Shown: positions 29,301-37,241 of the stretch, in pieces
How positions within the stretch are numbered: position 1 is the stretch's first letter
Layout of the letters: the number at the start of each line of letters is the position of its first letter
Source: Streptomyces spororaveus
Lineage (GTDB): Bacteria > Actinomycetota > Actinomycetes > Streptomycetales > Streptomycetaceae
Direction: 5' to 3'
Assembly: GCF_016755875.1 (NCBI RefSeq)
Contig: NZ_BNED01000005.1
Location: 3,823,001-3,887,000, forward strand
Length of the DNA stretch: 64,000 nt
The notes under the pieces: generated by a model
What the model was told of the DNA's origin: nothing
Databases searched by the model: none
Seen by the model: the letters and a program-made list of their open reading frames with translations, nothing else
Position numbers and translations under genes: made by a program

Positions 29301-29543
29301 CCCTCGCCGCCGCCGAGCGCCCCGCCCCCGGTGCAGCGCGACGCCGGCGGCAGCCGGACCGGCGGGAGCCGGACCGGCCCCGGCCGGTCCGACAGCGCGC
29401 GCGACCCGCTGCCGCACGGTGGCGGCGACCTCGACATCGACGACCTGGCACGGCGTCTGCTCGACCCGGTCGCCCGCCTGCTGCGCACCGAGTTGCGGCG
29501 CGGCCGGGAACGCGCGGGCCGGCCCTTCGACGGCCGCCGCTGA
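26310..29543 (+). CDS. Giant Pro/Ala-rich repeat protein of the CIS operon
   Basis: 1077 residues. The head MAWRDRLRRRAAVPEAA and a region up to about 140 look partly ordered (APPALTVSRAAMGVSDGLAF). The next 870 residues are low-complexity Pro/Ala/Thr with nested repeats: a 54-residue unit near 210-290 and an 88-residue unit near 535-750. About fifteen (V/L)QR-type motifs (PVQRIRTRAPL, TLQRQAEPAA) recur. The C-terminus DLDIDDLARRLLDPVARLLR is conserved-looking and helical. Between two tube genes it could be a tape-measure or tube-lumen protein; cargo is another possibility. Neither is shown. Confidence 0.82.
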   Translation: MAWRDRLRRRAAVPEAAAATAGTPAAAGSGAGSGGTAAPGAVPGDWDGGWRMTAPPALTVSRAAMGVSDGLAFRSGLAAWRDPSFDTGLAHALLPSAPTGLVRGVTRPAGPRSGPGGGGPLLLRALPTEPGAEPEVPSAARRDTPRVSHRTRPDPARPGTAASTPDRGTPGPVLSRAPARGDAGTPPSSGSRGTDRTPGPAAPPTRGTAGTPTPTGPPVSRAPARGDTGTPSPGTPRTTPPTRPLVSPTPARDTTDTPPTGTPRTTTPAGPLVSRAPARGDTGTPSPGTPRTSTVVPDATAGATAAAANAVAPSRAGDHVRARAAGSGPAPSGTSGGSGSGPGARGLTSTHSAAVLGASAPAVQRAAVSPAEPGRTAISPGRFPVVRRIAVVPGASTEAVSGPAAQRSAARPSGPGAPAPAAPAVVRPRPVGRALTTARVPATPRRRVSAVRPSAAPDPALGVPVQRAQTRAPLATPLGTPHTELPPTAPPSTPAPAMPTVQRRAEPSETPVHHTHTPLTELPPAVTPSTPTPAGGPAPETPVQRIRTRAPLAELPPTATPSAPTPAMPAMPALQRQVEPAASGPVAETPVQPAAAELAATATPTNPTPAMPTLQRQAEPAAGGPAPETPVQRIRTRAPLAELPPTATPSAPTPAMPAMPALQRQAEPAASGPVAETPVQPAAAELAATATPTNPTPAMPTLQRQAEPAAGGPAPETPVQRMRTRAPLGAPLAELPPTATPSAPTPAMPTRQRPAAPSEAPLTGPPPAVTPSTPTTATPAMPTVQRQAGPAAGGPAPRVRSGLGAPVPSMPVSAVSSRSRGHTPLPGAGAGTSAAQPRTGGPDGRATTAARERSGPVPLVAARAVGGTAAPRAAAPRALRLLAARPLALGTLDVAGMGAAPAAVSRPRPAGRPVVPARWSAPSPTAPRQTPQTRQIQRAAPVPPRPAPATPAARAAAVPLTVTGPYAPPLVVQPAPTAPGAGPVPVVRPAITPGAPVPSPPPSAPPPVQRDAGGSRTGGSRTGPGRSDSARDPLPHGGGDLDIDDLARRLLDPVARLLRTELRRGRERAGRPFDGRR
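27921..28448 (+). repeat. Two tandem 264-bp repeats inside the giant CIS gene
   Basis: The string GCACCGGAAACGCCCGT begins at 27921 and again at 28185, and a near copy (GCACCGGAAACGCCCGTAC) at 28449, exactly 264 bases apart each time. The first two units are almost identical across their length; the third is partial to about 28560 and carries a 12-base insertion. Each unit encodes 88 residues with three (V/L)QR or VQP motifs. The high DNA identity points to recent duplication. Confidence 0.9.
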
Positions 29544-29577
29544 GAACGCGTACGAACGAGAAACGGACGACGGACCG

Positions 29578-30003
29578 ATGACGGACAACATCTTCGCCAC
29601 CAGCGTGTTCTTCCGGCTGGCCATCGGCGGCAACGACCTGGGCGCCTTCCACACCTGCTCCGGCATGGGCGCCGAGGTCGAGATGGAGAGCTACGCCGAG
29701 GGTGGCAACAACGGCTTCACCTGGCAGCTGCCGGGCCGTGTGACCTGGTCGAACATCACCCTCACCCGGCCCGTCACCGCGGACACGGCGAAGATCGGCC
29801 GCTGGCTGGACGAGACGCTGCGGCGGGTCGAGCCCAAGGACGGGGAGATCGTGGCGCTCCGGCCGGATCTGAGCCGGATCATCAGCTGGCAGGTGTTCGG
29901 GATCGTCCCGGTCCGCTGGCAGGGGCCGTCCTTCGACCCCGCCAACTCGGCCGCGGCGGTCGAGACGCTGGAGATCGCCCACCAGGGGCTGCTGCCCACC
30001 TGA
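29578..30003 (+). CDS. CIS inner tube protein 2
   Basis: 141 residues of the tube/tube-initiator family: ATSVFFRLAIGGNDLGAFHT, SGMGAEVEMESYAEGGNNGF, and WLDETLRRVEPKDGEIVALR. It differs clearly from tube protein 1, and the second copy usually starts the tube on the baseplate. It lies 34 bases after the giant repeat protein gene and 85 bases before the LysM gene. Confidence 0.92.
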   Translation: MTDNIFATSVFFRLAIGGNDLGAFHTCSGMGAEVEMESYAEGGNNGFTWQLPGRVTWSNITLTRPVTADTAKIGRWLDETLRRVEPKDGEIVALRPDLSRIISWQVFGIVPVRWQGPSFDPANSAAAVETLEIAHQGLLPT

Positions 30004-30088
30004 CCGCCTGGCCCACCTGACCGCCGGGACCGCCCGGCCCCTCCCGTACTCCTCCTCCCAGCCCGCTCCCGAAGGGAAGAACCACGCC

Positions 30089-30814
30089 ATGGCCTCATCG
30101 GCACGCGCCAGCCGCGCCCGGGCCCAGCTCACCCTCAAGGAGCCCCCGGCCTCCGTCGGCGCCAAGCCGGGCGGGGTGGTCGCGAAGCTCGACCTCCAGT
30201 TCAACCCGTCGACCCTGCAGCTGGGCAAGACCACCGAGTGGCGGCGCTCCCCGTCCCGGATGGCCGGGCAGTCGGCGCTGCCCGAGTTCGTCGGCAGCGG
30301 TCCGCGCACGCTCAGCCTGGACGTGTTCCTGGACGCGACCGCCACCCACGACAACTCGGTGGAGCAGGCGGTGGAGAAGCTGATGAAGGCGTGCGTGCCG
30401 ACCCCGGCCAGCCTCGGCCGCAAGAAGCCGGCGAGCCCCTGGGTGCGCTTCGAGTGGGGCAGCGCGCGGACGACGTCGTTCGACGGGGTCCTGTCGAACC
30501 TGTCGGTGTCGTACACGCTCTTCGACGTGGACGGCAAACCGCTACGGGCCACCTGCTCGCTGTCCATCGAGGAGGCGAGCGTCGACCCGCCGGGCCAGAA
30601 CCCGACCTCCGGCTCGCGCACCGCCCGCAGCACCCACACCGTGGTGGCGGGCGACAGCCTGGCGATGCTCGCCTGGCGCGAGTACGGCGACGCGACGGCC
30701 TGGCGGGTCATCGCGGAGGCCAACGGCATCGACGACCCGATGGCGCTCGTGCCGGGCAGCGAGATCGTGGTTCCCGGTACGCGGGACCAGCACGGCGAGG
30801 AGGAGCAGCGGTGA
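30089..30814 (+). CDS. CIS LysM-domain baseplate hub protein
   Basis: 241 residues. The N-terminal domain (KLDLQFNPSTLQLGKTTEWR; SGPRTLSLDVFLDATA) is the Afp7/gp53-like hub part. The C-terminal LysM module is clear at about 180-230: THTVVAGDSLAMLAWREYGD and WRVIAEANGIDDP. In these particles the LysM protein joins the spike and tube to the baseplate; it does not need to bind cell wall. GAAGGGAAG precedes the ATG by about 10 bases. Its stop overlaps the spike gene start. Confidence 0.92.
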   Translation: MASSARASRARAQLTLKEPPASVGAKPGGVVAKLDLQFNPSTLQLGKTTEWRRSPSRMAGQSALPEFVGSGPRTLSLDVFLDATATHDNSVEQAVEKLMKACVPTPASLGRKKPASPWVRFEWGSARTTSFDGVLSNLSVSYTLFDVDGKPLRATCSLSIEEASVDPPGQNPTSGSRTARSTHTVVAGDSLAMLAWREYGDATAWRVIAEANGIDDPMALVPGSEIVVPGTRDQHGEEEQR

Positions 30815-32628
30815 GCGGGTCCGAACCCGGGGGCCGGTCGTTCGCGGCCGACCCGATCGTGGAGGCCCCGGGCGAACTGCCGCAGATCTGGGCGGCTCAG
30901 CTGGTGAGCTGCGTGGTGGACGAGAACGTGGGCCTGCCGGACACGGCCGTGCTCACCTACCGCGACCCCGACCACGAGTTCCTGCGTGCCACCGGCATCA
31001 CCATCGGCAGTCCGCTGCGGGTGTCGGTGGCCACCGTGAAGGGGCAGGCACGGGAGCGGCTGTTCAACGGCGAGGTCACGGCCCTGGAGATCGACCGGGA
31101 CCGCACCGGATCGTTCACCGTCGTGCGGGCCTACTCCAAGGCGCACCGCCTCCAGCGCGGCCGCAGGGTGGTGGCGTACCGGAACATGACGGCCGCCGCC
31201 ATCGTCCGCAAGGTGGCCGCCGGAGCGGGCCTCGCCGTCGGCAAGGTGGAAGCGGCGCCGGTGACGTACAAGCAGCTGTCCCAGGCGAACGTCTCCGACT
31301 GGGACTTCCTGCAGTACCTCGCGGGCGAGAGCGGTGCCCAGGTGCGCGTCGACGACAAGGGGCTGCTCCAGTTCACCCGGCCCGTGAAGGCGTCCGGGGC
31401 GCCCGCCCCGTCGACGTCGGCCGTACGCGATCCGATGGTCCTGGAGTACGGGAGGAACCTGCTGGCCCTGCGGGCCGCGCTGTCGGCCGCCGACGGCTCC
31501 TCGACCGTGCAGGTCCGCGGCTGGGACGTGACCACCAAGCGGCCGCTGGTCGCCGAACAGCCGTCGGTGGTGAGCGACACGGTGGTACCGGGCCTCAGCC
31601 CCCAGCTCGCCGCGCGCTTCGGGAAGTCGGCCGTGGCCGTCACCGACACTCCGTACCGTACGCAGGCCGAGACCACGGCGGTCGCGAAGGCGGCGGCGGA
31701 CCGGACCAGCTCCGGCTTCGGCGAACTGGAGGCGGTCGCCGAGGGGAACCCGCTGCTGCGGGCGGGCAAGGCGGTGGCGCTCGGCAACGTCGGACAGGCG
31801 TTCTCCGGCCGGTACACGGCGACGGCGGTGCAGCACGTCCTGGAGCCGCACGGCGGCTACCGCACCACCGTGTGGGTCAGCTCCAGCCCGGACCGCTCCC
31901 TGGCCGGCCTGGTGACCGGCGCCAACGCGCCGGGGCGCGGCCCGCGCATCCCGGGACTCGCGATCGGCGTGGTGACGGACGTGCGCGAGCCGAACGGCTC
32001 CGAACGCGGCGCGGTACGGCTGAAGTTCCCCTGGCTGGACGACACCTACGTCAGCGACTGGGTGCGCACCGTCCAGTGGGGCGGCAAGGGCGGCGGCGGT
32101 GTGGTGAGCCCCGAGGTCAACGACGAGGTGCTCGTCGGGTTCGAGCAGGGGCTGCTCGACAGCCCGTACGTCATCGGCGGGCTCTACAACGGCGTGGACC
32201 AGCCCTCACCGCACGACGTGCCGCTGATCGACAAGACCAGCGGGAAGGTCAACCGCCGCTCGGTCGTCTCGCGTTCGGGCCACCGCGTGGAACTGCTGGA
32301 CGCGGCGGCGCCGGGCCCCTCCGGGCTGCGGCTGACGACCGGGGACGAACGGCTCGAAGTACGCCTGGACGACCGCCGGGACCGCATCGAGCTCACCGTG
32401 TTCGCGGGGCGGGGCCGCCCGCTGACCTCGGTCCTGCTGGACAGGAACGGCATCACCCTCGACGCGCGGCAGGGCACGGTGAAGGTGTCCGGCCGCCAGG
32501 TCGACATCGACGGCACCGCCGGGGTGAGCATCGCCGGCCGCTCGGTGAAGGTGTCCGGAGCCGCGGACGTCACCGTCAACGGCGGCCTGCTCGCCACCCT
32601 CAAGGCCCGGCTCATCCGCATCAACTGA
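30811..32628 (+). CDS. CIS VgrG-like spike protein
   Basis: 605 residues from the GTG overlapping the previous stop. The gp27-like part covers about residues 30-350 (LVSCVVDENVGLPDTAVLTY; VTYKQLSQANVSDWDFLQYL). The OB-fold (about 385-465) contains IGVVTDVREPNGSERGAVRL and WVRTVQWGGKGGGGVVSPEV, then NDEVLVGFEQGLLDSPYVIG. A repetitive beta-helix end (GITLDARQGTVKVSGRQVDI) finishes the protein. It forms the puncturing trimer of the baseplate. No effector extension is fused at the C-terminus. Confidence 0.94.
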   Translation: MSGSEPGGRSFAADPIVEAPGELPQIWAAQLVSCVVDENVGLPDTAVLTYRDPDHEFLRATGITIGSPLRVSVATVKGQARERLFNGEVTALEIDRDRTGSFTVVRAYSKAHRLQRGRRVVAYRNMTAAAIVRKVAAGAGLAVGKVEAAPVTYKQLSQANVSDWDFLQYLAGESGAQVRVDDKGLLQFTRPVKASGAPAPSTSAVRDPMVLEYGRNLLALRAALSAADGSSTVQVRGWDVTTKRPLVAEQPSVVSDTVVPGLSPQLAARFGKSAVAVTDTPYRTQAETTAVAKAAADRTSSGFGELEAVAEGNPLLRAGKAVALGNVGQAFSGRYTATAVQHVLEPHGGYRTTVWVSSSPDRSLAGLVTGANAPGRGPRIPGLAIGVVTDVREPNGSERGAVRLKFPWLDDTYVSDWVRTVQWGGKGGGGVVSPEVNDEVLVGFEQGLLDSPYVIGGLYNGVDQPSPHDVPLIDKTSGKVNRRSVVSRSGHRVELLDAAAPGPSGLRLTTGDERLEVRLDDRRDRIELTVFAGRGRPLTSVLLDRNGITLDARQGTVKVSGRQVDIDGTAGVSIAGRSVKVSGAADVTVNGGLLATLKARLIRIN

Positions 32629-32682
32629 GCCCTGCCCCGACCCCCTTGGACCACGACCCCGACCACGGCCACGTCCCCGGCC

Positions 32683-32718
32683 CGTCCCCGTCCCCGTCCC
32701 CGTCCCCGTCCCCGTCCC
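32683..32718 (+). repeat. Hexanucleotide run (CGTCCC)6 before the PAAR gene
   Basis: G residues recur every six bases from 32684 to 32720, giving six full CGTCCC units in the 102-base gap between the spike gene and the PAAR gene. It ends directly before the PAAR ribosome site GAGGAG. Such a run can change length by slippage and alter leader spacing without touching a reading frame. Confidence 0.9.
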
Positions 32719-32730
32719 CGAGGAGCACCG

Positions 32731-33048
32731 ATGCCAGCCGCAGCCCGTACGGGCGACCCCACCAACCACGGCGGCCGGATCGCCACGCCGCCGCCCGGCG
32801 CCGCCGCGGCGGTCGCGACGGTGCTGATCGGCGGGCAGCCCGCCGCCGTCGTGGGAAGCCTGCACGTCTGCCCGGTCCCGCCGCACGCGGCCACGGGTCC
32901 GGCCAACGTGCTCATGCCCAACCCGGTCGCCCTCGCCGCGGGCGCGGTGCTCATCGGCGGGCTGCCCGCCGCCCGGGCGCGCGACCAGACCGCGTGCGGG
33001 GCGATGGTCCTGACCGGCGCCCTGAACGTCCTGATCGGCGGTGTGTGA
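32731..33048 (+). CDS. PAAR-domain spike tip protein
   Basis: 105 residues. Typical PAAR elements are GDPTNHGGRI near the start, VLIGGQPAAVVGSLHVCPVP with the metal-binding His/Cys, and HAATGPANVL. The protein sharpens the spike formed by the VgrG-like trimer. GAGGAG lies 5 bases before the ATG. The stop overlaps the next start by one base (TGATG). Confidence 0.93.
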   Translation: MPAAARTGDPTNHGGRIATPPPGAAAAVATVLIGGQPAAVVGSLHVCPVPPHAATGPANVLMPNPVALAAGAVLIGGLPAARARDQTACGAMVLTGALNVLIGGV

Positions 33049-33470
33049 TGAGCGAACGGTTCATCGGGCGCGGCTGGGCCTTCCCCCTGCGGGTCGGGCC
33101 GACCGGCGGGATCGCCATGGTCGAACGCGAACGGGAGCTGGAGGAGGCCATCCGGCTGGTCCTGGGCACCGCCCCGGGAGAACGGCCCATGCGGCCCGAA
33201 TTCGGCTGCGGCATCCACGAGTACGTCTTCGCCCCCGGCGACGGCGACACCGCCGGACGGGTCGCCCAGCAGGTGCGCGAGGCCCTGGAACGCTGGGAGC
33301 CCCGGATCGCGGTGGACGAGGTCGTCGTGGCCTTCGACTCCGTGGAGGCGGGCACCCTCTACATCGATGTGCACTACACGGTGCGCACCACCAACGACCG
33401 GCGCAACCTGGTCTTCCCCTTCTACACGATCCCCTCCGAGGAGGGGGCCGAGGAAATGGTCGCGGACTGA
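33048..33470 (+). CDS. CIS baseplate wedge protein, gp25-like
   Basis: 140 residues of the gp25/IraD-like family: GRGWAFPLRVGPTGGIAMVE, LEEAIRLVLGTAPGERPMRP, EFGCGIHEYVFAP and IAVDEVVVAF. It links sheath to baseplate. It overlaps the PAAR gene and the baseplate J gene by single bases (TGATG on both sides). Confidence 0.94.
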   Translation: MSERFIGRGWAFPLRVGPTGGIAMVERERELEEAIRLVLGTAPGERPMRPEFGCGIHEYVFAPGDGDTAGRVAQQVREALERWEPRIAVDEVVVAFDSVEAGTLYIDVHYTVRTTNDRRNLVFPFYTIPSEEGAEEMVAD

Positions 33471-35449
33471 TGGCCCTGCCCTCCCCCAACCTGGACGACC
33501 GACGGTTCCAGCAGCTCGTCGACGAGGCGAAGCGGTACGTGCAGCAGCGCGCGCCGGAGTGGACCGACCACAACGTCTCCGACCCGGGCGTCACCCTGAT
33601 CGAGACGTTCGCGTACCTCGTGGACCAGCTGCTGTACCGGCTGAACCGGGTCCCGGAGAAGAACTACCTCGCGTTCCTGGACCTGTTGGACATCCAGCTG
33701 TACCCGCCGTCGGCCGCCGTCGCCGACGTCGACTTCTGGCTGTCGGCCCCGCAGCCCGACACGGTGACACTGCCCGCGGGCACCGAGGTGACCACCGCCC
33801 CCGGCGAGTCCGAGGAAGCCGTGGTCTTCGCGACGACCGGCGATCTGCGCATCGTGCCCAGCGAGTTGACGCGCCTGGTCACCGCGCCCCGCACCGGAGA
33901 CATGACCGACCGGACCGGTGCGCTCGCCGAGGGCCGCGACATACCGTGCTTCCAGGCGGCGCCCGAGCCCGGCGACGCCCTGCTGTTCGGCCTGCCGACG
34001 GCGGTACCGCGCTGCGTGGTCGCGGTCCGGCTCGACAGCCGCGTCGAGGGCGTCGGCGTCGACCCGCGCCAGCCCCCGCTGGTCTGGGAGGCGTGGGACG
34101 GCGGCCGCTGGCAGCCGTGCGAGACCGACTCCGACAGCACCGGCGGACTCAACCGGCCCGGTGAGGTCATCGTGTACGTACCGGCCGGGCACACCGCCTC
34201 GCTGCTCGGCGGCACCCGCGCCGGCTGGCTGCGCTGCCGGGTCACCGCGCCGGAGCCCGGCCAGCCGTTCTACTCGGAGTCCCCGACCGTGCGTGAGGCC
34301 GCCGTCTTCACCGTCGGCGGCACCATGCCCGTGGAGCACGCCGAGCGCGTGAGCGACGTACCGCTCGGCCGGTCGGAGGGGGTGGCGGGGCAGACCTTCC
34401 GGCTCGGCCGCCCGCCCGTGCTGCTCGACGGGGAGCCGCCGGTGGTGGAGGTGTCCTCCGCCGAGGGGTGGCAGCGCTGGGAGGTGGTGGAGCACTTCGG
34501 CCGCTCGGGTCCGGACGACCGGCACGTCCGCGTGAACGCCACCACCGGCGAGTTCGCCTTCCCGCCGGTGCTGCGCGAGGCCGACGGCACCCTGCGGCCC
34601 TGCGGCGCGGTGCCGCCCAAGGGCTCCCAGGTCCGCGTGGCCCGCTACCGCACCGGCGGCGGCCCCGCGGGCAACGTCTCCCGCGGCGCGATCTCCGTAC
34701 TGCGCAGCTCCGTCCCGTACGTCGCCCGCGTCACCAACCGGGAGGCGGCGCGCGGCGGCGTCGCCGGGGAGACCGTCGACAACGCCAAGCTGCGCGCGCC
34801 GCAGGCGCTGCGCATGCAGGAACGCGCGGTGACCGCCGAGGACTACGAGATCATCGCCCGCGAGGCGGCGCCCTCGGTGCGCCGGGTCCGCTGCCTGCCC
34901 GCCACGGACGGTTCCGGCGGTACCGCCGGCGCCGGCGCGGTACGGGTCCTGGTGGTGCCGGACGCGGTGGCCGACGAGCGCGACGACCGGCTCCGCTTCG
35001 AGCAGCTGATCCCCTCCGACCAGGTGCTCGCCGCGATCGCCGGCACCCTCGACGAACGCCGTCTGATCGGCACCCGCCTCGTCGTGGAACCGCCCGTCTA
35101 CCAGGGCGTCACCGTGGTCGCCCGGCTGTCGGCGCCCGCCGCGGACGCCGACCGGGTGCGCGAGGCGGCGCTCGCGGCGCTGTTCCGCCACCTCAACCCG
35201 CTGCACGGCGGGCCCGACGGCGGCGGCTGGCCGTTCGGGCGGCCCGTCCAGTACGGCGAGGTGTTCGGCGTACTGCAACGCGCCGTCGGGGACGTCCTGG
35301 TGGAGGAGATCCGGATGTTCGCCGCCGACCCGGTCACCGGGCGGCGCGGCGCCCCCGTCGACCGGATCGACATCGGAGCGGGCGCGCTGGTCTTCTCCTA
35401 CCAGCACCAGGTGGTCGTGACGGAGCCGGAGAAGGGGGTGCGCGCATGA
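33470..35449 (+). CDS. CIS baseplate J-like protein
   Basis: 659 residues. The N-terminus LDDRRFQQLVDEAKRYVQQR then APEWTDHNVSDPGVTLIETF and AYLVDQLLYRLNRVPEKNYL is the conserved start of CIS baseplate J (Afp11) proteins. The C-terminal J-fold includes RMQERAVTAEDYEIIAREAA and RVRCLPATDG. It forms the baseplate arms with the next gene's product. Overlaps its neighbours at both ends (1 and 4 bases). Confidence 0.94.
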   Translation: MALPSPNLDDRRFQQLVDEAKRYVQQRAPEWTDHNVSDPGVTLIETFAYLVDQLLYRLNRVPEKNYLAFLDLLDIQLYPPSAAVADVDFWLSAPQPDTVTLPAGTEVTTAPGESEEAVVFATTGDLRIVPSELTRLVTAPRTGDMTDRTGALAEGRDIPCFQAAPEPGDALLFGLPTAVPRCVVAVRLDSRVEGVGVDPRQPPLVWEAWDGGRWQPCETDSDSTGGLNRPGEVIVYVPAGHTASLLGGTRAGWLRCRVTAPEPGQPFYSESPTVREAAVFTVGGTMPVEHAERVSDVPLGRSEGVAGQTFRLGRPPVLLDGEPPVVEVSSAEGWQRWEVVEHFGRSGPDDRHVRVNATTGEFAFPPVLREADGTLRPCGAVPPKGSQVRVARYRTGGGPAGNVSRGAISVLRSSVPYVARVTNREAARGGVAGETVDNAKLRAPQALRMQERAVTAEDYEIIAREAAPSVRRVRCLPATDGSGGTAGAGAVRVLVVPDAVADERDDRLRFEQLIPSDQVLAAIAGTLDERRLIGTRLVVEPPVYQGVTVVARLSAPAADADRVREAALAALFRHLNPLHGGPDGGGWPFGRPVQYGEVFGVLQRAVGDVLVEEIRMFAADPVTGRRGAPVDRIDIGAGALVFSYQHQVVVTEPEKGVRA

Positions 35450-36009
35450 ACCGGGCCGCCGTCCCCGGCCTGCCCAGCCGGCACCCGATCGGTGAGCAAC
35501 TGCCCGCCCTGTACGCCGAGGACGACTTCGCGCAGCGGTTCACGGCGGGGCTGGACACCGTCCTCGCCCCGGTGTTCGCCACCCTCGACAGCCTGCCCTC
35601 CTACTTCGACCCCCGGCTGGCCCCGGCCGACTTCCTGTCCTGGCTGGCCTCCTGGGTGGGCGGCGTCGACGACCCCCGGTGGCCGGTCGCGCTGCGGCGC
35701 GAGGCGGTGGCGCGGGCGGTGGAACTGCACCGCAGGCGCGGCACCCGGCGCGGCCTGACCGAGGCCCTGCGCCTGGTACTGGGCGTGTCCGCCGAGGTCA
35801 GCGGGGACGGCGGGGCCACCTGGTCCCGCACGTCCGGTGCCGAGCCGCCCGCCGCCCCGGCCGACGAGGTCCTGGTCCGGGTGTGGCCGGGCCGCGAGGC
35901 GGTGGTGGACGCGGAGCGGGTCCGTGCGCTCGTCCGCACCCTGTGCCCCGTCCACACGGTCTGCCGGGTCGAGGTCCTGTCCGGACCGCCCGCGGGCGAA
36001 GGGAAGTGA
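35446..36009 (+). CDS. CIS tail protein I-like baseplate protein
   Basis: 187 residues, starting at the ATG that overlaps the baseplate J stop. LPALYAEDDFAQRFTAGLDT, YFDPRLAPADFLSWLASWVG and AVELHRRRGTRRGLTEALRL are typical of phage tail protein I/Afp12-like proteins. It pairs with baseplate J in the wedges. In fibre-bearing particles the fibre would attach here, but no fibre gene is seen downstream. Confidence 0.9.
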   Translation: MNRAAVPGLPSRHPIGEQLPALYAEDDFAQRFTAGLDTVLAPVFATLDSLPSYFDPRLAPADFLSWLASWVGGVDDPRWPVALRREAVARAVELHRRRGTRRGLTEALRLVLGVSAEVSGDGGATWSRTSGAEPPAAPADEVLVRVWPGREAVVDAERVRALVRTLCPVHTVCRVEVLSGPPAGEGK

Positions 36010-36014
36010 CGGCG

Positions 36015-37202
36015 GTGCGAGCGTGTCCCGTGTGCGGGGCGTCCAACGGCGAGACGGACGACTTCTGCGGCAACTGCGGCGCCTACCTGGGCTGGTCGGG
36101 CTCCCCACCCACCCGCGCCCCGGCCGCCCCGGGCCCGGACGCCCCCGAGCCCGAGCCCGAGCCGGAGCCCGCAGGGGATCCGGCCGTTCCCGGGGCCGAC
36201 GCCGCCCCTGACCGCGCCGACCCCGCCCCGCCCGCGGCAGCCGGGTCGGCCCGACCCGCACCCGCCGCCCGGCAGGCGGCGGATACGGCCCCCGCGACGC
36301 CCCCTGCGACGGCCCCCTCGCCGCCCTCCGGGGCCTCCTCGGCGCCGCCCGCGCCCGGCCCCGCGGCCGCCGCCCCCCGGGCCGTCGCACCGCAGGCACC
36401 CGCACCGCAGGCACCCGCGCCGGCCTCGCCGCAGCCCGTCCGGCCCGCCAAGGCCGTCGCCCCGCGCCCGGTCGTGCGTCCCGCGGCCGTGAGCGACTCC
36501 GGGGCCGGCGTGCCGTGCCCCGTCTGCGGCACGCCCAACCCGCCCGAGCGCCGGTTCTGCCGCCGCTGCGCCGCTCCCCTGACGCCCGCCACCGCGGCGG
36601 CACCCCTGCCCTGGTGGCGGACCGTGTGGCCGTTCCACCGCCGCACGCGCGGGGGTTCGGGCCGGATGACGCGCTTCCTGGTGGTCCTGGCCGTCGTACT
36701 GGCCCTCTGCGCGGGCGGCTTCCTGCTGCTGCCGGCCGGACGCCACCTGATCGAGGACACCCGCGACAAGCTCGGCAAGGCCAAGGAGGTGACCGCCGCC
36801 CGGGTCGAGGCGAGCGCCGAGGTGCCCGGGCACCCGGTGGGCGACAGCACCGACGGCCTCAGCAACCGCTACTGGGGCGCGCCCGCCCCCGGCGCCTCGG
36901 CGACGTACACCTTCGCCGAGCCGTTCCGCCTGGTCGACGTGATCATCACCAACGGCGCCTCGGCGTCACCCGAGGAGTACGCGCACCAGGCGCGGGCGCT
37001 GCGGATCGACATGGAGGTGACGGCGCGGGACGGCCGGAAGGTCCACAAGGAGCTCGTCCTGAGCGACAAGCCCGGCCCCCAGACCTTCCCCACCGGCATC
37101 AGCGACGCCACCACGGTCCGGCTGACCCTGGACGCGCCCGCCGGAGCCGCACCGGAACGTCATCTCGCCCTGGCGGAGGTGGAGTTCTTCCGCCGCGGCT
37201 GA
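36015..37202 (+). CDS. Zinc-ribbon membrane protein with NADase-type glycan-binding-like domain
   Basis: 395 residues from the GTG at 36015, chosen because AAGGGAAG lies 8 bases before it; a GTG at 36006 overlaps the previous stop but is too close to that site. Two zinc ribbons are visible, CPVCGASNGETDDFCGNCG at the start and CPVCGTPNPPERRFCRRC near 172, joined by an Ala/Pro linker. One membrane helix follows (FLVVLAVVLALCAGGFLLL, near 220). The external C-terminal domain (STDGLSNRYWGAPAPGASAT; ALAEVEFFRRG) resembles F5/8-type or NADase-type glycan-binding modules. Its place at the end of the CIS operon suggests a membrane partner of the particle. Confidence 0.75.
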   Translation: MRACPVCGASNGETDDFCGNCGAYLGWSGSPPTRAPAAPGPDAPEPEPEPEPAGDPAVPGADAAPDRADPAPPAAAGSARPAPAARQAADTAPATPPATAPSPPSGASSAPPAPGPAAAAPRAVAPQAPAPQAPAPASPQPVRPAKAVAPRPVVRPAAVSDSGAGVPCPVCGTPNPPERRFCRRCAAPLTPATAAAPLPWWRTVWPFHRRTRGGSGRMTRFLVVLAVVLALCAGGFLLLPAGRHLIEDTRDKLGKAKEVTAARVEASAEVPGHPVGDSTDGLSNRYWGAPAPGASATYTFAEPFRLVDVIITNGASASPEEYAHQARALRIDMEVTARDGRKVHKELVLSDKPGPQTFPTGISDATTVRLTLDAPAGAAPERHLALAEVEFFRRG

Positions 37203-37241
37203 CGGCCGCCGTGCCGCACCGCGCCGGAGTAGCGTGTCCGG

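Noticed and set aside
27165..29666. 833-residue minus-strand frame opposite the giant CIS protein
   Set aside because: High GC keeps antisense frames open. The plus-strand frame fits tightly between CIS genes and has a conserved C-terminus; the minus-strand frame has neither a ribosome site nor a recognisable domain.
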